Below, one piece after another: positions 56,093 to 64,000 of a DNA stretch of 64,000 nt. The DNA lies in contig NZ_JAAAWP010000005.1 of assembly GCF_010500915.1 (NCBI RefSeq), positions 62,001 through 126,000 on the forward strand, read 5' to 3'. The notes under the pieces are model-generated. The model ran no database searches, was not told where the DNA came from, and saw only the letters and a list, made by a program, of their open reading frames with translations. Positions within the stretch are counted from its first letter, which is position 1. Every line of letters starts with the position of its first letter. The position numbers and the translations under genes are program-made. Source of the stretch: Alteromonas hispanica (GTDB lineage: Bacteria; Pseudomonadota; Gammaproteobacteria; Enterobacterales; Alteromonadaceae).

Positions 56093-58117
56093 ATGAAAAT
56101 AACCGTAGCCACTCGCGTAATCGGTGGGTTTATAGCGATCAGTGCTCTTCTTGTCGTTGTTAGCGTTGTATCACTCATTAACCTTAATTCCATAGGTTCA
56201 GCAACAGAAGAAGTGAACGATGTCGCTCTGCCAAGTGTTGCGGGAAGTAACGCGCTAAAGGCCAGTTTTCTGAACATGGGCCGCCTTACCTTCGAAAGCT
56301 ACATTGAAGAGGAACTGTCTGGTCTCTCGGAAAAGCGCACGGCCTTTAATACAGCGAAAGACTCGTTCGACTCAGAATACAGCCGGCTAGCGCAGGCCGT
56401 TAATAAAGATTCTGAGTTGAAAGGCTCACTTAACTCGGTTCGTGAAGCCTATGAGTCTTATACTCAAAACGTCGACAATATGTACGACAATCACAAACAA
56501 TATCTAGATTTACGCAACACCATTGCAGACCGCCTTGGCGATGCCGAAGACAACGCTGACGATGCGTCTACATACCTACTCGATTTTTCAGATTTAGAGT
56601 CTGTTCAGCGTATTCCTGAATTACGTCGAGCCTCTGAAATTGGTGGCGAACTGGAAACTTCATTATTGTCGCTGCTTACAGTGTCTTACGAATATATCAA
56701 AACGCAAACGCTGCAGCGCTCGCAAACCCTGGGTAACGAGGTTGACCTAGTAGTTGATAAAGTGGTTACTCAGCTAAGTGAAATGAATGATGCCGCAGAT
56801 GGCAAAGACACTTCAGGTACGCTTAACGATATTAACGACTTAGTTAATGATGCAGTCAATGCAATTAAAGCAAGCGATGGCGTTATGCAATTACACGTTA
56901 ACCGCCTAGAACGTAGAAATGATGCCGAGCGTGCACTCAATGCGTCTGATGCCAATATTAATCAGGGCATATTAGAATTAGGCCGCTTGCTTACGCTTGC
57001 AGATAAAAAAGCCAGTGACATTGAAACGCAAGTTAACTCTGCCATTACAACGGGCAATACCTTCGTTATCGTGGTTGTTCTGGCTTCTATTGCCGTTGCT
57101 GCCTTTATTGGCTATATCACAGTGCGCGCCATTACCCTGCCATTACACAGAGTAAACGAGTTATTGACGGTAGCCTCTTCTGGAGACTTAACCCACCGCC
57201 TCGATGACTCGGCCGAAGACGAGTTTGGCCTTTTGGCGAGAAACTGCAATACGCTAATTGGAAGTCTTAAAGAGCTTATCACCGGTATTAATGTTCGCGC
57301 AGAACAATTAGCTGCAGCGTCGGAGCAAACCTCTGCGGTAACGGCGCAAACCACTCACTCAATTCAAGATCAGAAGTCGCAGATTGGACAGGTCGCTACT
57401 GCCACTACCGAAATGCACTCAACGTCTCAGATGGTGGTACAAAACGCTGAAGATACCCTAAGTCAAATTCGTCATGCCGATAAAGAAGCTGAAAATGTTC
57501 GTCAAATCTCTCTTGAGAACAAGAACACGATTGAGATACTTGCCAAAGACGTTCAAGACGCAGCTGATGTTATCAACAAGCTACACCAGGACAGTGCAAG
57601 CATTGGTGGCATTCTAGATGTTATTCGCGGCGTAGCTGACCAAACCAACCTATTGGCGCTTAATGCCGCAATTGAGGCGGCACGAGCTGGAGAGCAAGGT
57701 AGAGGATTTGCCGTAGTTGCTGACGAAGTACGCACACTTGCAAGTAGAACACAGCAATCTACTCAGGAAATCAACGCCATGATCGAGGTGCTTCAAGCAG
57801 GAGCAGAACGTGCGGTTTCGGTAATGAATCAAGGTAAAGAACAAACCGCAGCTTGCGTATCGCAAACAGAAAAAGCCACGCAAGCGCTGGATATTATTTC
57901 TGATGCCGTACACAAAGCTCACGATGTAAGCTCTCAAATTGAGCAGTCTGCTCGAGAGCAAAACACAGTTTCTCAAGAAATCAGTCAGAAGTTAGAAACG
58001 ATTGTAGGCATTGCTGAAGAGACAACTGCAGGAGCTCAACAAACGTCAGACTCTAGCCACGAAGTTGCAAGGCTTGCTGACGAGCTTCAACAATCAATAC
58101 GTCAATTTAAGGTGTAG
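56093..58117 (+). CDS. Methyl-accepting chemotaxis protein
   Basis: 674 residues. First membrane helix 9-30, a long periplasmic helical ligand domain (about 31-320, the size of a helical bimodular HBM domain), second membrane helix about 322-345, HAMP domain (about 346-400), then the signalling coiled coil with the hairpin tip [20 protein letters not shown] near residue 515. Glu/Gln-rich methylation helices are present. Ligand unknown; HBM members sense organic acids or amines, but the family assignment is tentative. AGGAG precedes the ATG by five to six bases. Confidence 0.92.
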   Translation: MKITVATRVIGGFIAISALLVVVSVVSLINLNSIGSATEEVNDVALPSVAGSNALKASFLNMGRLTFESYIEEELSGLSEKRTAFNTAKDSFDSEYSRLAQAVNKDSELKGSLNSVREAYESYTQNVDNMYDNHKQYLDLRNTIADRLGDAEDNADDASTYLLDFSDLESVQRIPELRRASEIGGELETSLLSLLTVSYEYIKTQTLQRSQTLGNEVDLVVDKVVTQLSEMNDAADGKDTSGTLNDINDLVNDAVNAIKASDGVMQLHVNRLERRNDAERALNASDANINQGILELGRLLTLADKKASDIETQVNSAITTGNTFVIVVVLASIAVAAFIGYITVRAITLPLHRVNELLTVASSGDLTHRLDDSAEDEFGLLARNCNTLIGSLKELITGINVRAEQLAAASEQTSAVTAQTTHSIQDQKSQIGQVATATTEMHSTSQMVVQNAEDTLSQIRHADKEAENVRQISLENKNTIEILAKDVQDAADVINKLHQDSASIGGILDVIRGVADQTNLLALNAAIEAARAGEQGRGFAVVADEVRTLASRTQQSTQEINAMIEVLQAGAERAVSVMNQGKEQTAACVSQTEKATQALDIISDAVHKAHDVSSQIEQSAREQNTVSQEISQKLETIVGIAEETTAGAQQTSDSSHEVARLADELQQSIRQFKV

Positions 58118-58182
58118 GTAAGCTAACGCCCGCTAAATCTAAGATTTGGCTATCGCGTTTAAATTCACAAAAATGATGAAAC

Positions 58183-58212
58183 GGCCCTTAGCGTTTGCGC
58201 AAGGGCCTTTTT
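58183..58212 (+). terminator. Rho-independent terminator of the chemoreceptor gene
   Basis: GGCCCTT and AAGGGCC enclose a loop that can itself pair (GCG..CGC) and are followed by a run of T. Confidence 0.88.
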
Positions 58213-58277
58213 TTATTTTCTAATGTTTTACTTTGTATTTTTTACTTTCTGAGCGTTAAATGACCAAATAATCGGGT

Positions 58278-58292
58278 AATTACGTAGTAATT
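58278..58292. promoter_or_regulatory. Perfect six-base inverted repeat before the SOUL gene
   Basis: AATTAC-GTA-GTAATT, 25 bases upstream of the ATG. This is a position where an operator could overlap the promoter or transcript start. Confidence 0.35.
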
Positions 58293-58317
58293 CAAAATAT
58301 AAAAATAGTGGTTACTG

Positions 58318-58974
58318 ATGAAAATAGTCACAGTGAGAGGTTCATTACTTCTTGTATTCACTTCAATATGCGGATTACTTATGACGAGCTTTTCTGCCGA
58401 TGTTAATGCCAATGCCGATAAAGTCTATTACAAAGATAATGAGACCATTGCCTATGACACTGTTGCGTCTTTAAGCGACGATATAGAAATTCGAAGCTAT
58501 CCATCTGCATTGGCTGTTATGTCAAAAGGAAGCAGCGACAACGGAGCATTTAGGCTACTGTTTAACTATATTTCAGGAGAGAACAAAACTCAGAGTGAAA
58601 TAGCAATGACTTCGCCGGTGGAAATGGGGAACAACTCAGCGCAAAGTGCTGAAATATCGATGACGTCTCCTGTTGAGGTTACATCATCAAACACCATGAT
58701 GTTTTTTCTTCCCAGCAAATACACTGCAGACAGCGCCCCAGTACCAACACATGCCAACGTGCAACTTGTTGAAGTTCCAGCGAGAAAAGTAGCCGTGATA
58801 CGCTATTCAGGATTTAATAACGACGACAAACGTAATGCCTATACTGAAACGCTAATGAGCACATTGAAGGAAAATAATTACAAGGTTATCGGCAAGCCTA
58901 GCTATTTGGGCTACGACTCTCCCTTTACATTACCTTGGAATAAGCGGCACGAAGTCGTTATACCTGTGGAATAG
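58318..58974 (+). CDS. Secreted SOUL-family heme-binding protein
   Basis: 218 residues. Signal peptide (to about residue 30, SADVNA), then the SOUL/HBP fold: IEIRSYPSALAVMS, FRLLFNYISGENKTQSEIAMTSPVEM and a second SAEISMTSPVEV, FFLPSKYT and VIRYSGFN. The doubled MTSPVE motif is seen in many SOUL proteins. A role in heme handling in the periplasm is possible; no heme uptake genes are next to it. Confidence 0.85.
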   Translation: MKIVTVRGSLLLVFTSICGLLMTSFSADVNANADKVYYKDNETIAYDTVASLSDDIEIRSYPSALAVMSKGSSDNGAFRLLFNYISGENKTQSEIAMTSPVEMGNNSAQSAEISMTSPVEVTSSNTMMFFLPSKYTADSAPVPTHANVQLVEVPARKVAVIRYSGFNNDDKRNAYTETLMSTLKENNYKVIGKPSYLGYDSPFTLPWNKRHEVVIPVE

Positions 58975-59028
58975 CTATTTCCCGCAGACTCGTGTATCTC
59001 ACTTAAATGGATGCGTGTTTTAAATAAG

Positions 59029-59056
59029 AAAACGGCCAATTAAGATTGGCCGTTTT
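59029..59056. terminator. Bidirectional terminator between the SOUL gene and lysC
   Basis: AAAACGGCCAAT and ATTGGCCGTTTT form a perfect 12-pair stem with a TAAG loop. It serves both convergent genes. Confidence 0.93.
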
Positions 59057-59112
59057 CGTTTATTTTAGAGATCTGAGCGGTAAAGTCGCGAATCATTACC
59101 GCTTAAACAGGG

Positions 59113-60462
59113 CTACTCAAACAACGCTTTATGAAGCTTTCTCACCACATCGTCGCTGTTACTTTCGTTAACCAGGAACGACAGGTTGTGAGGGTTTGCA
59201 CCAAAACAAATCATACGCAGATTAAAGTCTGATACCGCTGCCAAAATCTTGCTCGACACGCCTACTGCGGTTTGCATGTTATTACCAACTACAGTAACGA
59301 GGTCATACCCTTTTTCCACAGTAACGTCACAGATAGTTTCTAGCTCGGCAATAGTCTCTTTATTTAGTCGCTGAGCTACCGAGTTTGCTGGATTATCAAG
59401 GGTAAAAGATACTGATATCTCAGACGTAGTAACCAGATCCACACTGAGTTTATGTTTGGCAATAATAGCGAATACCTGTTGAAGGAAACCCTGCGCGTAC
59501 ATCATCTTCGGCGTTTTAACTGTTACCATAACCTGTTCTTTACGACGGGTTATAGCACGGTATGGCGGCTCGTGCTCACAATCGCGAACAATCCAAGTGC
59601 CACCTTTCTCTGGCTCTTTGCTGGAGCCAACAAACACTTTAATATTTTTACGTAGTGCAGGCTCCATCGTTGCCGGGTGAAGTACTTTAGCCCCAAAGGT
59701 TGCCATTTCAGCGGCTTCTTCAAAGCTAAGCTCAGGCAATGGTCTTGCTGCATCGGTAATTCTTGGATCAGTAGTATAAACGCCAATCACATCGGTCCAA
59801 ATCTCACAGGCCTCTGCATTTAAGGCTTCTGCCAATAAAGCGGCCGTAAAGTCTGAACCGCCGCGCCCCAAGGTAGTTGTATTTCCGTTCTCATCAGCGC
59901 CAACAAAACCTTGAGTTACCACAATAGCATTCTCAATTTCCGGTGCTAACAACTGGCTTGCCAATGTTTCAATTTGTTCAACTTGCGGAGCTGCTTCACC
60001 AAATTCGCTATCGGTTCGCAATACTTTACGCACGTCAAAGTTAATAGTGCTCACGCCCTGCTCTGCTAAAACCGACGAGAACATAAGAGAAGACATTCGC
60101 TCCCCCATAGACAGCAGTTGGTCTTTTAAATCGTTACGATGAAGAATTTCTTCATGAAACGCTAAAGCGCGAACTTCGTCGAGAAGGTCATTAAGTTTGG
60201 GTTCTATAGAAGCTTTATCAGCAAGTTTGTCGAGTATCGCCAGCTCAATGTTGGTAATAGCTTGGCAGGTATCATCTATTTGCTGCTGTGTCATGGGCGT
60301 ATGCGCAAGACTTACAAGATGATTTGTTACTCCAGCAGATGCACTTACTACAACGATGCGCGTATTTTTGTTACCGGCAACAATTCGGGCGCAGTTTTGC
60401 ATTACTTCATAATTGGCAACACTGGTTCCGCCGAACTTAGCTATCGATAAGGCATTTGTCAC
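59113..60462 (-). CDS. lysC: Aspartate kinase (lysine-sensitive type, aspartokinase III)
   Basis: 449 residues, the same as E. coli LysC. AKFGGTSVANYEVM for ATP, LGRGGSDFTAALLAEAL, and C-terminal tandem ACT domains (about 300-449; KHKLSVDLVTTSEISVSF). It phosphorylates aspartate, the first step to lysine, threonine, methionine and DAP. Starts at GTG 60462 with GGAG nine bases before it; TTG at 60471 touches the GGAG. Transcription seems to come from the DUF192 gene 63 bases upstream, and no lysine riboswitch fits in the gap. Confidence 0.95.
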   Translation of the reverse strand: MTNALSIAKFGGTSVANYEVMQNCARIVAGNKNTRIVVVSASAGVTNHLVSLAHTPMTQQQIDDTCQAITNIELAILDKLADKASIEPKLNDLLDEVRALAFHEEILHRNDLKDQLLSMGERMSSLMFSSVLAEQGVSTINFDVRKVLRTDSEFGEAAPQVEQIETLASQLLAPEIENAIVVTQGFVGADENGNTTTLGRGGSDFTAALLAEALNAEACEIWTDVIGVYTTDPRITDAARPLPELSFEEAAEMATFGAKVLHPATMEPALRKNIKVFVGSSKEPEKGGTWIVRDCEHEPPYRAITRRKEQVMVTVKTPKMMYAQGFLQQVFAIIAKHKLSVDLVTTSEISVSFTLDNPANSVAQRLNKETIAELETICDVTVEKGYDLVTVVGNNMQTAVGVSSKILAAVSDFNLRMICFGANPHNLSFLVNESNSDDVVRKLHKALFE

Positions 60463-60525
60463 TTTAATCAACTCCAGATCTACACCAGCTATTCACTGGC
60501 TTTACTGCGCACTTAGATGCGCAGC

Positions 60526-60978
60526 TTAACGATGAATTATTATTTGGTCACCAACCCGAATATTGTGATTGGCAAACCACCCTTGGTTCATTTCCAGTGC
60601 GTACAGTACCTTTTTCGATGAGCCTACAGATTCGAGGCTATGAGGCATCAAAGGTTTTATGTCAGTAATTACACCGTTTCTGTCGATAAATGCTACATCT
60701 AAAGGTATAAACGTGTTCTTCATCCACATACCAGCATACTTAGCGGTATCAAAGGTAAAAAACATGCCGCAATCTTCACATAATTCCTTCCTAAACATAA
60801 GCCCCTGGGCACGCTGTTCAAAGGTTTTTGCGTACTCAACGTCGTATTTTTTATCACCCATGGTGATTGAGATACGATCAAAGCTAACCTTGTTGATTTG
60901 AGCGACAGGGTCCACTTGCGCCTGCACGCAGCCAGCAGATAAACAAAGAACCATTAATACAAAGAGAAGCTTGTCCAT
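60526..60978 (-). CDS. Secreted DUF192-family protein
   Basis: 150 residues. A signal peptide (MDKLLFVLMVLCLSAGCVQAQ, possibly lipidated at Cys17) precedes the DUF192 domain: VEYAKTFEQRAQGLMFRKEL, CGMFFTFDTAKYAGMWMKNTFIPLDVAFID, ALEMNQGWF. Function unknown in bacteria. A clear AGGA lies seven bases before the ATG. It is transcribed with lysC, and I know no reason for the pairing. Confidence 0.85.
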   Translation of the reverse strand: MDKLLFVLMVLCLSAGCVQAQVDPVAQINKVSFDRISITMGDKKYDVEYAKTFEQRAQGLMFRKELCEDCGMFFTFDTAKYAGMWMKNTFIPLDVAFIDRNGVITDIKPLMPHSLESVGSSKKVLYALEMNQGWFANHNIRVGDQIIIHR

Positions 60979-61200
60979 TAGACATTCCTGTAAGCTAATA
61001 AAGCTAATTATTTGGTGAGTAGTTTATACATTAATGTTGGTAACATCCAATGATGCTGCTATCTAGAAGAAACCTTTCTTATGGTCATGTTTATCACTGA
61101 GCATTGCAGCGAATTTGTCTTTGGATAAAAACGCAAATAAAGTAAACGTAACACTGCGTATTTAGCTGAAGGAGAGGCATTCCCTATACTGAGCCATCTT

Positions 61201-62598
61201 TTACTCTAACTCATTTTCTATAATATGGTGATACTCACGAATTCGCTGAACGTACCGCACTGGCTCAGTACCCCGAGCGTAACCATAGCGTAAATCTTTG
61301 TAATATCGCTTGTCGCTAAGTAAAGGCAATACTTGTTTCATGTCAGCCCATTTATGGGGGTTCAAATTAAGTTGACGCGCCAGCGTTTGCGCATCGTGTA
61401 AATGCGCTCGACCTACGTTATATGCAGCGAGTGCAAGCCAGGTGCGATCGGGTTCTTCAACTTCATCGACAAATCTATGGGTTCTTATTTTAGAGAGGTA
61501 GCGCGCCCCACCAAATATACTCTGCTTAGGATCTAACCTGTTGCTTACACCCACCTCTTTGGCTGTTTTTTGGGTAAGCATCATTATGCCCCGAACCCCA
61601 GTAGGACTGACGGCGTCGGCAAGCCAATGAGACTCTTGATAAGCTTGAGCTGCCAGTAAGTGAAAGGGTAAATTATATTTCTTGGCAGCATCGCTAAAAT
61701 ACTGTCGAAATTCAGGAAATCGTTCGTCTACACGTCGAATAAACGTACGAGTATCTACATAATCAAACACTTCAAAAAAACCATAATATTGATCGAGCGT
61801 GCTGTCTAAACGACCCGTTTCTTGGTAATCGAGAAACCACTCATTTACCGCCTCGGCCAGTGCTCTGCTCGAAGTATTTAGCATCCAAGCCAAGTTTTCA
61901 CTTCTAGCAAGGTTAAACGGCGCAATTAACTCAGGAAAATATCGACGATTGAGATCCACAATGTTCGAGTCAGCTATACTGCAATCTATTTCTCGCTGCC
62001 ATACTTTATAGAGGATTTGCTCGGTGGTTAAACTGGCACTTTCCACCCAGCTCAGATTTGGATACTGCATCTGAAGTGTTTTAAGCCGTTCGCTATAAGC
62101 GGTTCCCGCTGCCACCATAATATCGAGCCCTATAAGCTCCTCTATTGATTCTGGCTGAACATTATCCCGCCGACAAACCACCTGCTGCGTAATATCTTGA
62201 TAACTGGGGCCAAACATAAACTCAGCTGCTCGAGATTGGGTTTGGGTGAGCCCTGCAGCCGCAATATGCCCCTCTTTATTTTTTAGTGCTGAAATGACGG
62301 CCTGGATAGAATTTTTCTCAATAACCTCTAGCTCAACTCCTAGGTAAGAGGCAAACGAGTCAGCCATGTCAAATTCAGGCCCTCGAGGCATAACGTCACG
62401 GCCTATGAAATAGGTAGTAGGGGCATTTCGCGTAATAACTTTTAATACACCCGCCGCCTTAATTTGCGAAAGGAGTTCGTCCTCAGATTGGGCTTTTGCC
62501 ATTGGTTCAATAGCTTGGTTAGCACGCTCTGAGTTATCGCATGCTGCAAGTAAAAATAAGCCACCTACGATGAACAACGTTTTCCATAAGCACCTCAT
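61201..62598 (-). CDS. mltF: Membrane-bound lytic murein transglycosylase F
   Basis: 465 residues. N-terminal lipoprotein-like signal with LAAC (Cys20), then a family 3 solute-binding domain (about 45-270), then a C-terminal lysozyme-like SLT domain with Glu322 in AQAYQESHW and GVRGIMMLTQKTAKEVG and YNVGRAHLHDAQ. It cleaves peptidoglycan with formation of 1,6-anhydromuramic acid. The binding domain may regulate the catalytic one. The signal here is of lipoprotein type. Confidence 0.93.
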   Translation of the reverse strand: MRCLWKTLFIVGGLFLLAACDNSERANQAIEPMAKAQSEDELLSQIKAAGVLKVITRNAPTTYFIGRDVMPRGPEFDMADSFASYLGVELEVIEKNSIQAVISALKNKEGHIAAAGLTQTQSRAAEFMFGPSYQDITQQVVCRRDNVQPESIEELIGLDIMVAAGTAYSERLKTLQMQYPNLSWVESASLTTEQILYKVWQREIDCSIADSNIVDLNRRYFPELIAPFNLARSENLAWMLNTSSRALAEAVNEWFLDYQETGRLDSTLDQYYGFFEVFDYVDTRTFIRRVDERFPEFRQYFSDAAKKYNLPFHLLAAQAYQESHWLADAVSPTGVRGIMMLTQKTAKEVGVSNRLDPKQSIFGGARYLSKIRTHRFVDEVEEPDRTWLALAAYNVGRAHLHDAQTLARQLNLNPHKWADMKQVLPLLSDKRYYKDLRYGYARGTEPVRYVQRIREYHHIIENELE

Positions 62599-62819
62599 AA
62601 CGACTACCTTATCTATTGAGTCTTAAGCCTCAAAAGGCAACTTTGGCCACTTGAAACACAGTGGATAAATATAACCGTATAGTAGGTAATCACCTTTTGC
62701 AATCTAACCGCTTGATGTAAAAACAATTACTAAAGCCCGATTAGGTACTGACCGGTTCGCTGCTTGTCTATTACCACAAAGCTTCGGTTTAGTGCCCCGT
62801 GCCAAACTGACGTTAGTTA

Positions 62820-63785
62820 TTATTCATCACGATGTTTTTTATTGCTGTGTTTCTTGCGCTGTCTTGTTCGGTGCTCGTTCGGCACTTGTTCGTTGAATGC
62901 GCGGATATTGTGCTGTAAATCTTTTTGCGGCCTAACATGCATGAAACTAGCGAAGCGAGGCTTGCCTGTTCCTGTGTAACCGTAATATTTGTAAGTTACC
63001 CATTGCCCGATATGGGGCGGATGCAAACGCTCTTCGTTTGAAAACCCTGTCCCAAGTTTGAACTGAACTCCTTCTGCCGTTTGAACGAGAAGAGAGCCCA
63101 ACATACTTTTAAACTTACCCTTTCCCTTGATGTGGGCGATCACCTTCGCCTCGCTGTCTTCATGCTTTTTTAGCTTGAGTAAATGAGAACTGCGGCCATG
63201 TGTATATCGCGCATGACGATAGTGAAGCATCAGCCCTTCTCCACCCGCATCCGTAATCTTGTTCAATGCTGCTTGTAAAGCTTCATGGGTATCAAGACCA
63301 TATTGAGGGATAGCCATTAGCGCAGAGCTTTTTGTTTTAGCAATAATGCGCTTTATTTCGTCCACTCTTTTCTCAAATGTTTGTTTTGAATGCGGCATAT
63401 CAAACACCATAAATGTGATTGTTCGCCAACGTTCGTCAGGAGTATCTGAAAGCACTATTGAGGCAGTTTCTTCAAATTTGCCTCGGCCCAACCACAACTC
63501 GCCGTCTAACATTTTTCTCGGCCAAGACTGTGTAAACCATTCTGGCGCACTAATAGGATGGCCGGTTCGGGTAAGAAGCTCTTCGCCTGTCCATCTTGCG
63601 CGAATTCCATCAAGCTTCTCACTAACCAAATAATCGCTAATCTTTACCGATTGATGAGATACTGTGTAGCGACTTGCTAACTGCTGAGCGTTATTGAGCA
63701 TTCCAGCGCTAGAAACATCACATAGAAGCAAAGACAGCACGGCTATCCAAATCAATACCATCTTGTTTGTTTTCACAATACCCAT
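62820..63785 (-). CDS. Exported ATP-dependent-type DNA ligase
   Basis: 321 residues. Signal peptide near 1-27 (VLIWIAVLSLLLCDVSSAG), adenylation domain with nucleophile Lys57 in EKLDGIRARW (motif I), MLDGELWLG (motif III), EGLMLHYRHARY (motif IV), HLLKLKK (motif V), and an OB fold in the C-terminal third. A short basic tail follows (RTRQRKKHSNKKH). Family members with leader peptides are known in several marine and pathogenic proteobacteria and are thought to act in the periplasm on taken-up DNA. Start: ATG 63785, or GTG 63776, which begins the signal peptide more neatly with GGA nine bases upstream. Confidence 0.88.
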   Translation of the reverse strand: MGIVKTNKMVLIWIAVLSLLLCDVSSAGMLNNAQQLASRYTVSHQSVKISDYLVSEKLDGIRARWTGEELLTRTGHPISAPEWFTQSWPRKMLDGELWLGRGKFEETASIVLSDTPDERWRTITFMVFDMPHSKQTFEKRVDEIKRIIAKTKSSALMAIPQYGLDTHEALQAALNKITDAGGEGLMLHYRHARYTHGRSSHLLKLKKHEDSEAKVIAHIKGKGKFKSMLGSLLVQTAEGVQFKLGTGFSNEERLHPPHIGQWVTYKYYGYTGTGKPRFASFMHVRPQKDLQHNIRAFNEQVPNEHRTRQRKKHSNKKHRDE

Positions 63786-63936
63786 TCCATAAACCGTTTT
63801 GTTAAGTAGAGTGTATGGATATAGGTAAATAATTATACTGGGCCTTAGTTCGGTTTTAAGGTTCAAATTAAAAGAGCATGTCGCCAGTGCAAGTGAAAGC
63901 AGACACGCATTGCAACGGCACGATAAAGAAATTAGT

Positions 63937-63955
63937 GCTATATGTTCTATATAGC
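63937..63955. other. Seven-base perfect inverted repeat near the window edge
   Basis: GCTATAT-GTTCT-ATATAGC. The AT-rich symmetric arms could be an operator for the ligase gene or for a gene beyond the window. Nothing else is recognisable in 63786-64000. Confidence 0.35.
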
Positions 63956-64000
63956 GTACTAACCATTCGCTAATCGCTAAGTCTTTTGCTGCTGAATACA

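Noticed and set aside
60979..61200. Possible lysine riboswitch upstream of the DUF192-lysC unit
   Set aside because: I looked for the conserved core and long P1 stem and did not find them. Decisive would be an Rfam search.

Overview
The window looks like a chromosomal segment of a marine gammaproteobacterium of the Alteromonadales, most likely Alteromonas or a close relative. This rests on protein content and gene order, since no rRNA is present. Base composition looks moderate and even throughout. I see no tRNA, rRNA, CRISPR array, insertion sequence, integrase of a mobile element (the one tyrosine recombinase is XerD) or prophage. Almost everything is core chromosome in conserved gammaproteobacterial blocks, with a few accessory genes between them.

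Layout. (1) 1-8.4 kb: a truncated zinc-type oxidoreductase, a lipoprotein M16 peptidase, ilvE, a TPR-GGDEF protein and yebC. (2) 8.6-13.2 kb: zapE facing away from zapG(yhcB)-degQ-degS. (3) 13.3-18.1 kb, minus strand: mlaFEDCB-ibaG-murA, for outer-membrane lipid asymmetry and the first step of peptidoglycan synthesis. (4) 18.5-28 kb, plus strand: yrbG-kdsD-kdsC-lptC-lptA-lptB-rpoN-hpf-ptsN-rapZ-ptsO-mgtE, which couples Kdo/LPS synthesis and transport to sigma-54 and the nitrogen PTS, followed by an orphan CBM9-like protein. (5) 29-34.2 kb, minus strand: rplM-rpsI, petABC (cytochrome bc1) and sspAB. (6) 34.3-37 kb: an orphan periplasmic binding protein, a class I-like HMG-CoA reductase and a YbaN-family membrane protein. 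(7) 37.2-48.8 kb, minus strand: djlA-xerD-dsbC, recJ-hypothetical-recO, pdxJ-acpS-rlmD-relA-mazG. (8) 49.2-55.8 kb, plus strand: lptD-surA-pdxA-rsmA-apaG-apaH. (9) 56-64 kb: a chemoreceptor, a SOUL-family protein, DUF192-lysC, mltF and an exported ATP-type DNA ligase.

How it works together. The dominant theme is envelope biogenesis and quality control. LptC/A/B and LptD carry LPS, SurA and DegQ handle outer-membrane proteins, DegS is the stress sensor protease of the sigma-E pathway, Mla returns phospholipids and MurA/MltF act on the wall. Two sites with sigma-E-type spacing stand directly before degQ and lptD, so DegS may feed back on this region's own genes through sigma-E. A second theme is starvation and translation control: RelA, MazG, SspA/SspB, Hpf, RpoN and PtsN/RapZ.

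I found no clear-cut undescribed system. The best leads are small. They are paired palindromes inside the mla operon, a multi-hairpin leader before rplM, a long imperfect hairpin before mgtE, short tandem repeats at gene ends, an unannotated 93-residue protein between recO and recJ, and a few orphan proteins. Many start codons were chosen from Shine-Dalgarno spacing rather than from the longest reading frame, and this is stated where it matters.
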